Assembly (NCBI RefSeq): GCF_026262505.1 | Contig: NC_067207.1 | Location: 15,530,082 to 15,594,081 of the forward strand | From: Trichomonas vaginalis G3 | Lineage: Eukaryota > Parabasalia > Trichomonadida > Trichomonadidae | Length of the DNA: 64,000 nucleotides | Direction of reading: 5' to 3' | Shown: positions 11,032 to 19,451 of the stretch, one piece after another | Numbering within the stretch: position 1 is the stretch's first letter | Layout of the letters: every line of letters begins with the position of its first letter | The notes under the pieces: model-generated | Database searches by the model: none | The model's input: only the letters and a program-made list of their open reading frames with translations | What the model was told of the DNA's origin: nothing | Made by a program: the position numbers and the translations under genes

Positions 11032-12618
11032 ATGACGGAACAAGACGTGAAAAATATGCAGACGGAGCATAATGAAGAAGCTAATAATAAATCTGGAACA
11101 AACAATCCAGGTCAACCATCAGAAAAAAGTTTTAATTTAGATATACTCCAAAATCCAGTAGTTCCGGCAACCAACGGACCCCAAGTACAGAAAGTCATAG
11201 TTAAGCATCACCAACCTGTTTCAAAAGTAATTTGCCGTAAAATTTCAGAGCCATCTAAATTATTTGATAATAAGCATACTACTGAATCATCAAATAGCGG
11301 CATAAATATATCTATAGTTGATACTCTGCTCAATACACATGTTTCTAGGCCAAAATCCGTTGATGTTTATCAAGATCCAAAAACAAATTTACCTTCACAA
11401 CCGGCAACAGCACAAAATAACTCCCTAGCTGCTCTTCTACAGCCAAGCCAGCAGCGTCCTATGCAGATTATTCGTGTCCCTCGCCAAAGTTCTTCGTCAA
11501 AAAAGAAAGATGGCGAAAGAGTTGCAAGACAAGAGGCCAAACTCATTACTATTATAGACAACAAACCTCATATATCCGATGTTGGCTCTTTACTTCAGCA
11601 TCCATCCACTCAAATTCCAAGTCAACCTCAAATCATCGTAAAAACAGCTCCAAAAATACCAACAGCCTCGGTCTTTTTCAATCAGAACGTCATTAAAGTA
11701 CAGCCACCACCAATCGAAGCCAAGCCAGCTTGTCTTTACCCAGTTTTACCTTCTGCAACAGATGTTCAACTTTTAATTGATGCAGTAGACCTAGAAATCA
11801 AAGAATTGGAAGCTAAAATGGACGAATTAGTTACTGAACGGACTCTTGGAATGATTTCTCTACCAGATTTTTCAGATAGTGGCAAAAACGTCAAAATTCT
11901 TGATTTCCATAACGTCATTCATTCGAAAGACATCAGCCAATCAGTTATAGAAGGTAGCAGACGAATTGCTGAGCAATCTCATTCCAAATTCAAAATGCCA
12001 GTGAAAACAAACAAATTTGGCCACATTTCACACCTCCCTCATTACAAGGATGAAATGGAAAACCAAGAATCAGTCATGGAAACAATGATGCAAGTTCTTT
12101 GTCAAAAAATTGTAAAAAGTGACACAAAAATGAAACAATTGACCCACGAATATATCGAGAGGCGCAAGCTTTGGGAAGAGTCCAACGAGCTGCTTGATTT
12201 GTACCATAAAGATCTCCACGCGTCCATTGATGAATGGCCACCAGAATTTGCTCTTTCCTTTATAAAACCAACCGACCAAACAGTGACACAATTCTGCGGA
12301 AAAGACCAGATTATGTATCTCGATGACGAAGAGAAGGAGAGCTATCTTTACTATAACGAAAACTCCTTCGTTGAAGATCCAGTGAAGGAACACGAGAGAT
12401 ACAAGAAAAGAATATCATGGAGTGAATCTGAGAAACAGACATTTCTAGAAAAATATTACCAGCATCCAAGAGATTTCAAGAAAATTGCGCAGGCACTGCC
12501 TCTTAAGTCTATAAAGGAAGTAATAGAGTACTACAACATTTACAGGATAAAACTGAATCTAAAAGCTGCTGATGTCGCTGGAAGAAAGAGAGGAAGAAAA
12601 AGAATTTTAGTTGAATAA
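11032..12618 (+). CDS. SANT-domain nuclear protein, NCoR/SMRT-like
   Basis: 528 aa. The C-terminal part has a SANT/Myb-like domain (about 447-500) with SWSESEKQTFLEKYYQHPRD and KSIKEVIEYYNIYR. This is close to the first SANT domain of NCoR-type co-repressors, where it binds and activates histone deacetylases. It is preceded by a predicted helical region (about 250-440) and a low-complexity Gln/Pro/Ser N-terminus. It ends in GRKRGRKR, an AT-hook or nuclear-localisation-like motif. An Inr-like TCATATTT lies about 20 bases before the ATG. The likely role is a subunit of a histone-deacetylase co-repressor complex, inferred from the SANT type alone. Confidence 0.75.
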   Translation: MTEQDVKNMQTEHNEEANNKSGTNNPGQPSEKSFNLDILQNPVVPATNGPQVQKVIVKHHQPVSKVICRKISEPSKLFDNKHTTESSNSGINISIVDTLLNTHVSRPKSVDVYQDPKTNLPSQPATAQNNSLAALLQPSQQRPMQIIRVPRQSSSSKKKDGERVARQEAKLITIIDNKPHISDVGSLLQHPSTQIPSQPQIIVKTAPKIPTASVFFNQNVIKVQPPPIEAKPACLYPVLPSATDVQLLIDAVDLEIKELEAKMDELVTERTLGMISLPDFSDSGKNVKILDFHNVIHSKDISQSVIEGSRRIAEQSHSKFKMPVKTNKFGHISHLPHYKDEMENQESVMETMMQVLCQKIVKSDTKMKQLTHEYIERRKLWEESNELLDLYHKDLHASIDEWPPEFALSFIKPTDQTVTQFCGKDQIMYLDDEEKESYLYYNENSFVEDPVKEHERYKKRISWSESEKQTFLEKYYQHPRDFKKIAQALPLKSIKEVIEYYNIYRIKLNLKAADVAGRKRGRKRILVE

Positions 12619-12791
12619 AAAAATTGCGTTTATTTGTGTGTTTGTTGTATGATAAATAATTAGAGATTTTTTTCTAAATGAGAATAAGTGGTTCTTGTTG
12701 GAAGCTGCTGAAAAGACTTTATAAGGTGGTCATTCATAAACAGCCGCATAAGACTTATTCCTAATGTGATCGAAAATAGACGTCCAGTTTT
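12619..12791. other. Intergenic, A/T-rich
   Basis: Short non-coding DNA between the SANT gene and a small TTAA-flanked element. Nothing recognised. Confidence 0.4.
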
Positions 12792-12920
12792 TTAAGGCCG
12801 CACTTACGTCTATCTAACTTTAATTCAAATTTTTGACAACTGACGCGAAGCGTCGTTGCAAATTAAACTTAAGCATCTGAATCGAATGTCATATCATAAG
12901 AGAGTAAGTGCACCCTTAAA
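12792..12920. mobile_element. 129-bp TTAA-flanked MITE
   Basis: Bounded by TTAA at 12792-12795 and 12917-12920. The ends are inverted and similar: left TTAAGGCCGCACTTACG, right (reverse complement) TTAAGGGTGCACTTACT. Inside is GACGCGAAGCGTC, a perfect 13-bp palindrome. A segment of about 78 bp reappears inverted at 50861-50938. The ends resemble those of the 1048-bp elements (TTAAGGGTGCAC), suggesting one family with TTAA target preference. Confidence 0.7.
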
Positions 12921-13332
12921 AATGGATAATTTTCATCTTTTGATGTGTTTTTTATAAGATTGAAACATATAATAGAACATAATATCATAACATACATATC
13001 TAGTGGTTTTAGGCAAGTTAAAAATAGGAAATTAATGAATTTAGATTGCCTGACACAACTCTTAAATAATTGGTTTATATAAAGGTTTTTCAAGAGTTTC
13101 TCGTAAATATAAAAGAGTATAAAAAAGGAGAAAATTCTCAATATCTGCACAATTTAAAATGATGAATTTTCTTTTGGAAAAACAACTGATGATATATTAT
13201 ATCCTTGACCCTTCATTATTTGGGATTAATTTGAATTTAAAAAATATGAAGAAATTACGTATTAACACTGTTTATTTTCTGTATTCTTCTTAAGTATAAA
13301 CTAGTATAATAGTTTTGCTGCAAAAAAGCAAT
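12921..13332. other. Intergenic, strongly A/T-rich
   Basis: No supported gene. One minus frame (12869-13150) is only A/T-rich noise overlapping the MITE. Confidence 0.45.
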
Positions 13333-14343
13333 TTATGGAGCGCTGTACTTCTCGTGGAGGTTGTTGGACAAGAATGTAAGCCAGACGCCTTTGAAAACAC
13401 CGAGGTTTGTAGCAAGAACAGTTGTGAAAACGCCAAGATCGATTTCTTCAGTTGCAAGTTTCTCACTTGTAGCTGTGTATACGATGCAAAGGCCGCCGAA
13501 GTAACCTGTTGTAACAGAAAGAAGGAAGGCCATGATGCACATCAAGATATCGCTTCTGAGCTTTGGAACTTCCACAGAAACAACGATGAGTGGGATGAAA
13601 AGAAGTCTCAAAGCGTGTGGGATCCAGAGATACTTTGGCTTTGGCCATGAGAAGAATCTTGTCATGAATCTTCCAACAAAGTCACCAATGTTGTAGCAGA
13701 GAATCATAACAGTTGTGAACCAACCGAATTCCTTGAAGTGTTGGTTGCCAGCTAAGAACATGTAACCTGGGTAGAATGTAAGTGTAATAGCGAAGTGGAG
13801 CCAGCCCTCGATAACGAATGGCCAAATCTTGAGGAAAACACCCTTGATTCTTCTGACTCTGTACATGAAGTCGTTGGATGTCTGAGCGAGTTTGAGTTTC
13901 TTCTGAGCAGCTTCTGTTCTGCTGAAGAAGTGGAAAGTAAGAGCTGTTTTAACTGTAACGAAGCATGAGAAGAACAAGTAAAAGACACCCTGGTTCTTAA
14001 CACTGTTTGGAAATGCGGCCTTGGCAACAACCCAAAGAAGAGATGTGATTAAACCACCAAGAGCAACACCTGTGTTAGCTAAAGCTGATGTCTTATCACC
14101 AAAAAGACCAGCAAAGCCCATTGAAGAGCCGAATAAGACTGATTGAGCTGCTGATGTAAGGGCTGCAAGCAAGTAGATAATGTAGTACTGTGGGTTACCG
14201 AAGTTAACATAGAAGAAGATAACAATTTGAACAATTGCCATCAATGTCATAGCGAAGTATAATCTGGAAACGAGTCTGAATGATGTTCTACCATTCAAAG
14301 TTACGGATTTTCCATTCAAAGTTGCGGAAGTTCTCAGAAACAT
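13333..14343 (-). CDS. Equilibrative nucleoside transporter (SLC29/ENT), 5'-truncated
   Basis: 336 codons. ENT proteins carry nucleosides or nucleobases across membranes and matter in parasites that cannot make purines. Family features seen: GSSMGFAGLFGDKTSALANT with the following GVALGG (TM4-TM5), the IWPFVIEGWLHFAI helix (TM7-like), CYNIGDFVGRF (TM8 signature) and hydrophobic helices to the C-terminus, about nine in all. The family has eleven. The missing part is TM1-TM2, and the first ~20 codons (with a duplicated TLNGKS/TLNGRT) do not look like an ENT. The break lies at about 14290-14340, directly beside the left end of PLV copy B. Base composition is more GC-rich than the flanks, typical of an expressed host gene. 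It is probably a truncated, non-functional gene. Confidence 0.85.
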   Translation of the reverse strand: MFLRTSATLNGKSVTLNGRTSFRLVSRLYFAMTLMAIVQIVIFFYVNFGNPQYYIIYLLAALTSAAQSVLFGSSMGFAGLFGDKTSALANTGVALGGLITSLLWVVAKAAFPNSVKNQGVFYLFFSCFVTVKTALTFHFFSRTEAAQKKLKLAQTSNDFMYRVRRIKGVFLKIWPFVIEGWLHFAITLTFYPGYMFLAGNQHFKEFGWFTTVMILCYNIGDFVGRFMTRFFSWPKPKYLWIPHALRLLFIPLIVVSVEVPKLRSDILMCIMAFLLSVTTGYFGGLCIVYTATSEKLATEEIDLGVFTTVLATNLGVFKGVWLTFLSNNLHEKYSAP

Positions 14344-14374
14344 TGCGGCAGAATAAAATCCTCAGAAAACTGCG

Positions 14375-14392
14375 TATTTTATCTTTATGTAA
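14375..14392 (+). promoter_or_regulatory. Viral promoter-like element before the MTase
   Basis: TATTTTATCTTTATGTAA sits directly before the ATG at 14393. It matches the pattern before other PLV genes (T-run, ATC, then TA-rich spacer, then ATG). This links the MTase to the viral set rather than to the host. Confidence 0.6.
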
Positions 14393-15211
14393 ATGTATTT
14401 TACAAAACCTCCGTTACCGTTCTTTGGAAATAAGAGTAGATGTAAAGATATTATTTTGAGAGAGCTTCAGAAACTTCCTAAATGTCTAACGTTCGTAGAT
14501 TTGTTCGGTGGAAGTTTCTATATCTCTCATTTGTGTCATACCGTATTTCCTGACTCAAAAATTGTGTGCAATGACTTTGACAACCATATGGAACGTCTCA
14601 AACATATCCCAGACACTAACAAAATATTGAAAGAGTTAAAAGAAAAGATTCCGATAGGTAAAATGGAACGTATACCGGTTGAAAAGAAAAATATTGTGAG
14701 AGAAGTTTTGAAAGGTGCAGAATATATTGACTGGGATACGATATCTGCAAGACTTTTGTATAGTGGAGCGATACGAGTTCATGACATTGAAACTCTTATG
14801 CCAAAAGTTTTATATTTGAACTATACAAATGGTTTCAAAGAGGACATAGAAAAATATATTGAGGGAATAGAGTTTGTGAGTTGTCATTGGTCAGAGTTGT
14901 ATGAAAAGTGGAAAGGCAAAGAAAACGTTTTCTTTATTTGTGACCCACCTTTCTATAACACATGGGATTTTCAATACCAAGCCGACTGGACTTTGAGAGA
15001 CTCTTTAGAAACTTTAGACGTTATACATAACCACCCATGCTTTTACTTTACATCCGATAAAAGTGGTTTGGAAACCGTTATGAGATGGTTAGAAGACATA
15101 CATGACTATGAGTTTATTTACGATAAAATAGAGTATGAGAGAGGTCCCATAAACTGGAGAAAGTGTCACAATAAAGAAATTTTATTAGTAAGTAAATGTG
15201 GTTTGAAATAG
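14393..15211 (+). CDS. Dam-type DNA N6-adenine methyltransferase
   Basis: 272 aa, intact. It transfers a methyl group from S-adenosylmethionine to adenine N6 in DNA. Seen: PPLPFFGNKSR at 6-16 (the FxGxK motif of Dam/M.DpnII-type enzymes), FVDLFGGSF at 34-42 (AdoMet-binding loop), CNDFD at 59-63 and the catalytic DPPF at 184-187. Length fits a lone Dam-like MTase. A viral promoter-like leader precedes it and a MITE begins eight bases after its stop. No partner restriction nuclease is visible. N6-methyladenine and Dam-like genes are established in T. vaginalis. That this one is virus-borne is my inference from position and promoter. Confidence 0.9.
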   Translation: MYFTKPPLPFFGNKSRCKDIILRELQKLPKCLTFVDLFGGSFYISHLCHTVFPDSKIVCNDFDNHMERLKHIPDTNKILKELKEKIPIGKMERIPVEKKNIVREVLKGAEYIDWDTISARLLYSGAIRVHDIETLMPKVLYLNYTNGFKEDIEKYIEGIEFVSCHWSELYEKWKGKENVFFICDPPFYNTWDFQYQADWTLRDSLETLDVIHNHPCFYFTSDKSGLETVMRWLEDIHDYEFIYDKIEYERGPINWRKCHNKEILLVSKCGLK

Positions 15212-15218
15212 TGTTCCG

Positions 15219-15960
15219 TACCGAAATGCATCACTAGAAAAAGTGACAAAAAGTGACACTTACTCTTATTTTGCGCGGCAATTTTTCTAAGTTATTTTGT
15301 TAAGCTAAATGTGTTATATATCAAATCAGCTTTATAAATATTATAGAAAAGTTTATTTTTATTTTTATTTTTAATTATATTTAAATTGATAAAAAAAATA
15401 ATATTTAAATTAATTATAAAAATAAAATTGATTATATTGAAGTTTGAGTTTATAGGTATACAAATTTTAGAGGCATTTTGGCTGAGAACTATGGTCTGCG
15501 AGGTACATGGATAGAATCAGTACCTCGCAGACTATAGTTCTCTATATGGCGCCGAAAATTTTTGGTGAAATGTCGTCGCATTTTACCAAAAATTTTTCGG
15601 CGCCATAGGAAGAATTGGAGGGTGTGAGATACTATTACATGCTATAGTACTCACACCCTCCAATTCTTAGCCAAAACGGCTAAAAATTGCTCACAATTTC
15701 AACAATTGTGAGCAATTTTCAGCCATTTTGGCTGAGAACTATGGTCTGCGAGGTACATGGATAGAATCAGTACCTCGCAGACCATAGTTCTCTATATGGC
15801 GCCCAAAAAAAATTATGATTGTTTTTTATCAAATCTTATCCATATTATTCTATTAATGTTAATTATATTTTATCAATTATATTTTTTAAATAATAAACAC
15901 AAAATCCACTAATTTAAAATTGGCGCCAAATGTCACTTTTGCTAGTGATGCATTTCGGTA
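15219..15960. mobile_element. 742-bp MITE packed with perfect hairpins
   Basis: Terminal inverted repeats of 30 bp with one mismatch: TACCGAAATGCATCACTAGA... at 15219 and its complement ending at 15960 (...GATGCATTTCGGTA). Inside both ends the match to the rve element's left end at 20774 continues to GGCGCCA. If the repeat starts at CCGAAA, both sides are flanked by TA. The interior is a chain of long stems: 15481-15543 and its near copy 15730-15793 (GAGAACTATGGTCTGCGAGG arms), 15547-15605 (TGGCGCCGAAAATTTTTGGT arms), 15610-15668 (AGAATTGGAGGGTGTGAG arms) and 15680-15720. It has no coding capacity and separates the MTase from the 16043 gene. Confidence 0.85.
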
Positions 15961-16021
15961 TGATATAATATGAAGATGAACCAATGCCTGAGAATGTTCA
16001 GCATATATACTCGTAAGAGAT

Positions 16022-16042
16022 ATATTTTTATCTTATAGTAAA
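16022..16042 (+). promoter_or_regulatory. Viral promoter-like element before the 16043 gene
   Basis: ATATTTTTATCTTATAGTAA followed by A and the ATG at 16043. It is one of the clearest examples of the shared viral leader. The nearest similar leader is at 23771-23787 (TTTTTATCTTTTAGAAA). Confidence 0.6.
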
Positions 16043-16398
16043 ATGCAAGGTGTAGATGCGCAAGGTCAACCAAATGTTGCACAACTTGGTGCACGTAACC
16101 CAGAGAATGTTCCAAACCAACAGAGAATACAAAATGCCATGGCAGATTATGGACAAGTACCATATAGTGTACAAATGGCAACTGCTATGTCAAATGACGC
16201 TGCTTTAGGTTTGCCACCTTGGTATGCAAATATGAAATGGAAAGAAATGTATACAAACCCTGAAGTCGGATATAAACAATATTATAGGTCTGTACAAAAT
16301 CGAGAAAAACATTGCCGTGCGGTAATATAGGGTCAAAAAAATCGCGCCTCGGCGGCTCCGCCGCCTCGGCACTATTAAGTGCGTATTATATTTAATAT

Positions 16399-16482
16399 GT
16401 CCTTCTTTTTTCTTTTTTTCTTCTTCTTTTCCTTTCCTTCTTTCTCTTCTTCCTCTTCTTTCCTTCTCCTTCTCTTTTTACA
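16399..16482 (+). repeat. ~84-nt polypyrimidine tract
   Basis: An almost pure C/T run (TTCTTTTTTCTTTTTTTCTT and onward) inside the 1.9-kb insertion. Such purine/pyrimidine strand asymmetry can form triplex or unpaired DNA. It keeps a frame open over 16379-16606, which I do not regard as a gene. Confidence 0.8.
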
Positions 16483-16699
16483 ACAACGTCGAAGATCTTC
16501 GAATTTGATTGTTGGAAAAGCATCTATTTCAGATAAAGGATGCCTTTCTCACAGTCAACATACGAGGGTCCTGGCTGAAACGTTCTCAAAAAGCCTGAGA
16601 TGGTAATTCTCTGATCACTCATAGCTGGGCAGGTAGTCATTGCTGACAATACCTGTCTTTATGCATGCACGCTTTCATGTATATGGGTTTACACTATCA

Positions 16700-17345
16700 A
16701 TTCGCAAAGTTGTTCCGAATTCTTCCAAAATGGAAGGACCCGAAACAACTTTGCTTGTTAACGATACAGACGCATTACTTTGCATTGATACTGTGCTGAG
16801 TTGTGTAGAAAGTTTGATTAGAGTTGTTTTGTTCTGGTATCTCTCATCTTCTGATGAGAGAAATCAAAGCAACACAACTCTAATGAGTTTGTTTTCACTC
16901 ATTTGTATGTAGGTTTTTAGTTTGATTGGAGCTGCTTCATAATGAGATCTCTCATCAATTGATGAGGGAGATCATAACAAAGCAGCTCTAATGTATATGC
17001 TCGTATTAACCGGGTTGTAATGCGTTGTAACGTCAGCTTGTAGTTCGTTTGGGGCCACTTCATATTGAGATGAGAAGAAATGATTAAAGGACTCTGAAAG
17101 GCTTTGGCCGTTGATGTTGTAATCGCATTACTTGGAACTAGCTGGATGTTAAGCTGTGTAGAATGTTCGATTAGAGCTGTTTTGAGATGATTTTTCTCAT
17201 CATAAGATTGGAGGAATCATAGCAAAACAACTCTAATGGGTTTACCATCATCTACTTGTATGTAGATGTTTGGGAAATTGTCTTGTTAATCAATTTTCGA
17301 GATGACTTTCAAATGCTATCATCAAATGACAAACAAGTCTAAGAT
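16700..17345. repeat. Chain of related hairpins
   Basis: Successive inverted repeats with partly shared arms: 16706-16756 (CAAAGTTGTT ... AACAACTTTG), 16817-16883 (TTAGAGTTGTTTTG ... CAACACAACTCTAA, inner arm CTCTCATC/GATGAGAG), 16923-16993 (GGAGCTGCTT ... AAGCAGCTC) and 17170-17237 (TTAGAGCTGTTTTG ... CAAAACAACTCTAA). Arms resemble each other across units, so the array probably grew by duplication of a foldback unit. Confidence 0.75.
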
Positions 17346-18333
17346 TTCTCGACAATACATCAAATCATGATGTTTGTAAGTGCGATGAGATTAGAGTTTT
17401 TGAAGGAATGACAAGAGAAGTAGGGAAGCTCGGCATTCGCCGAGCAAATTAAAAATTAACGTATGGATTAAATTTTAAGAGGAATTCAAATTTAATTACG
17501 GGTTGTTCAAATATTGATTAATATAAATTTATTAATAAGAATAAACAATTTTTGTTTTTGAATTTATTCAATTTATAGCTTTACATATAGTTTCAAAATT
17601 GTACAACTATGATTATTTCAACAAAAAATATCTTACTTTTTCACTTCACTTTCACCCTCACTTTTTCCGTAATTCAAATTTCAACATTATGTATTTTAAT
17701 TCCTTATAGTATTTTTAACATAATTAATCAAATAATAATTGGAAGTTCTGAACTCACTTTTTCCGTAATTCAAAATCAAAAATATGAATAATATATCTAT
17801 TTATTATATACTAATGCTATTTTCAACTAGAAGTGAGGTACGGTAATCTTACGGATTCCTGTAACTCAATTTTACGGAAAAAGTGCAGTAAACTACTCAA
17901 TTTACGGGAAAAGTGTCGTAAACTATTGATGTGGCGGTAAAATCACGGTAATTCACGGAAAGCTATATGCGAAAATTTGAAATTATACAAAATCGAGCGA
18001 AGCACTTTTAAATAGGTTGTTCTCGTATTTAAAATACTATTCCCAGATTTATTGTCGTCAGAATATTTCCAAAATTTTGCCGATTTACAAAAAATGATTT
18101 ACAAAGCATATTTTTTAATCTAAAAAATTCCTAAAAAAAGGAACCTGTGTGCAGAAACCTCGGTAAATTACCGCGGTTCCCGTTGGGACTGCCATACAAT
18201 ATTATGAAGATGCAGCAAATGGAAACTTAGACCCGGCATATTATTTCTACTAAGAAAGAAACAGATTGTATGAACTTCAGTTAAAGAACGCATTGGAACT
18301 TAGGAGAAGTCGTAGAAGAGTAGGAGGACATTA

Positions 18334-18351
18334 GTTTTTTACATATAGTAA
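18334..18351 (+). promoter_or_regulatory. Viral promoter-like element before the amphipathic peptide gene
   Basis: GTTTTTTACATATAGTAA lies directly before the ATG at 18352. It shares the ATAGTAA end with the element at 16022-16042. Confidence 0.5.
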
Positions 18352-18600
18352 ATGGGTTTCTTCAGTAAGATAGGAAACTTCTTCAAAAAAGTTGGAAGAG
18401 GTATATGGAATGGCATAAAAGCTGTTGGAAGAGGAGTTTGGAACGGTATCAAAAATATTGGTAAAAGAGTAGGTCAGTTTGTTGGCATAATACCAAAAGA
18501 CCCTGAACCTGAAGAACAGACTCCTGTAATACAACAGCCTGAACCAGCACCACAGTCTAGTTGGCAACCAACTCCAGGACCTGGTTGGACAGTAGCTTAG
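18352..18600 (+). CDS. Short amphipathic, Gly/Lys/Trp-rich viral protein
   Basis: 82 aa, intact. The N-terminal half (1-45) has repeated amphipathic units of the form FFKKVGRGIWNGIKAV / GRGVWNGIKNIGKRVG, basic on one face and hydrophobic on the other. The C-terminal half is Pro/Gln/Glu-rich (EPEPAPQSSWQPTPGPGW). The composition resembles membrane-active virion peptides such as adenovirus protein VI-type helices, so a role in membrane disruption or capsid-membrane contact is conceivable but unproven. It follows a viral leader. Its stop codon overlaps the stop of the convergent gene 18597-19433 by four bases, a typical compact viral arrangement. Confidence 0.7.
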   Translation: MGFFSKIGNFFKKVGRGIWNGIKAVGRGVWNGIKNIGKRVGQFVGIIPKDPEPEEQTPVIQQPEPAPQSSWQPTPGPGWTVA

Positions 18601-19433
18601 TCTTTAGTCGTTAAAGACTTGTAATAGTTGTAAATAAACGATAGCTCTAAATAAAAGTTATAATACAATGGAACGACTCTTTTTGTACCGTTAGTTGTAA
18701 ACCATATTTGAAAGTCTGAAATACTTCCACTCGGAGGTTCATAGAACTTTGTCGGTTTCTCATAAAAGTCGTTTGCCATTGCTAAGAAACTATTTTTAGC
18801 TCCACTGAAAGTTGCATGAACGATAGTATTTTCGGGGTCAAAGACGTTGTCAAATTTTTGTTCTAAATCATAGTTTTGAAAGTTAAACCTATCTGGAATA
18901 CTAGTCACATTTTGGTTTAACATTATGAGAAATAGTGCCCAAGAATATGTTTCAAACTGTGTAGTCAAAGAACCAGCACTTGTATTATTTTCGACTCTAA
19001 TAAAATCGACATGCCCTGTTTTTCTGTCATATGTAACTTGTGCATAGTATGTTCCTTCGTTTAAATCCTTTTTAATACTAACCATCTGTCGGTATAAATT
19101 GTTTAAGTTAGATTCAAAGTCAATAAGAGTTTTTTCTAAACTACCACTTGTATCTAGTGAAATCATACGAGTGTAAGAGTTAGTTGAGCCAGAAATAGTT
19201 ACATTAAACTTTACAACGAAACCAAAGTTTTGAGTTTGACGAAGAAATTTTATTCTTCTGAACCCAACCGCTTTTGTGACAGATGGGTCTCTCATCCATC
19301 GTAGAGGATATTCAAAACGATATCCTTCTGCTTGAACTAAGTCAACATCTGTTTTTTGGTATGTGTTTGTATAAAGCTCATCCAATGGTTTAGTTGTAGC
19401 AACTCTAGAATTTTCTTTTTCTATTGGTAGCAT
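18597..19433 (-). CDS. Hypothetical viral protein, possible minor virion component
   Basis: 278 aa, intact, no recognised family. Beta-rich, Asn/Thr/Tyr/Phe-rich with no transmembrane helix (FGFVVKFNVTISG, FQIWFTTNGTKRVVPLYYNF). The composition is like that of capsid-associated jelly-roll proteins. It is divergently transcribed from the fibre gene across an 18-bp symmetrical spacer and convergent with the amphipathic peptide gene. Location among virion-type genes suggests a structural role such as fibre attachment or minor capsid. That is inference only. Confidence 0.65.
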   Translation of the reverse strand: MLPIEKENSRVATTKPLDELYTNTYQKTDVDLVQAEGYRFEYPLRWMRDPSVTKAVGFRRIKFLRQTQNFGFVVKFNVTISGSTNSYTRMISLDTSGSLEKTLIDFESNLNNLYRQMVSIKKDLNEGTYYAQVTYDRKTGHVDFIRVENNTSAGSLTTQFETYSWALFLIMLNQNVTSIPDRFNFQNYDLEQKFDNVFDPENTIVHATFSGAKNSFLAMANDFYEKPTKFYEPPSGSISDFQIWFTTNGTKRVVPLYYNFYLELSFIYNYYKSLTTKD

Positions 19434-19451
19434 ATTTTATCTAGAATAAAA
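19434..19451. promoter_or_regulatory. Bidirectional viral promoter-like spacer
   Basis: The 18 bases between two divergent ATGs read ATTTTATCTAGAATAAAA, a near-palindrome around CTAGA. Read on either strand it gives T-run, AT(T)C, TAGA, A-run, ATG. It is the shortest complete example of the viral leader and serves both the 278-aa gene and the fibre gene. Confidence 0.65.

Larger units (their letters stand above)
16310..18189. mobile_element. ~1.9-kb non-coding insertion (unclassified)
   Basis: Interrupts the 16043 viral gene. The left part starts near GTGCGGTAATATAGGGTC and the right part ends near ACCGCGGTTCCCGTTGGGAC. An inverted GCGGTAAT/ATTACCGC is near the two ends. TGCC occurs at both junctions and may be a short target duplication, which is weak evidence. 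The interior holds a GC-rich hairpin (GGCGGCTCCGCC), a polypyrimidine tract, a chain of related hairpins, an A/T-rich stretch, and repeats of CACTTTTTCCGTAATTCAAA (17653, 17755) with the inverted TTACGGAAAAAGTG (17872). No transposase is seen; the frame 17609-17791 is only A/T-rich noise. Confidence 0.6.
16043..18334 (+). pseudogene. Hypothetical viral protein split by a ~1.9-kb insertion
   Basis: Coding begins at 16043 (MQGVDAQGQPNVAQLGARNP) with about 90 codons of Gln/Asn/Ala-rich sequence and stops reading sensibly near 16310, where foreign DNA begins. A compatible tail resumes at about 18190 and ends at a TAG (18332-18334), Arg-rich at the C-terminus (RRSRRRVGGH). The tail holds one in-frame TAA (18251-18253). 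The tail ends 17 bases before the next viral ATG, which supports it being the end of a viral gene. The joining point is uncertain by a few bases. No domain is recognised; a small virion or core protein is possible. Confidence 0.6.

Noticed and set aside
12909-12920. End of a 1048-bp-type TTAA element (GTGCACCCTTAA)
   Set aside because: No matching body or partner end at 1 kb distance; it fits better as one end of the 129-bp mini-element.
13315-13650. 111-codon plus frame opposite the ENT gene
   Set aside because: Antisense shadow of the nucleoside transporter.
16379-16606. Open frame over the polypyrimidine tract
   Set aside because: It is open only because the tract has no stop codons; Phe/Ser/Leu-only composition.
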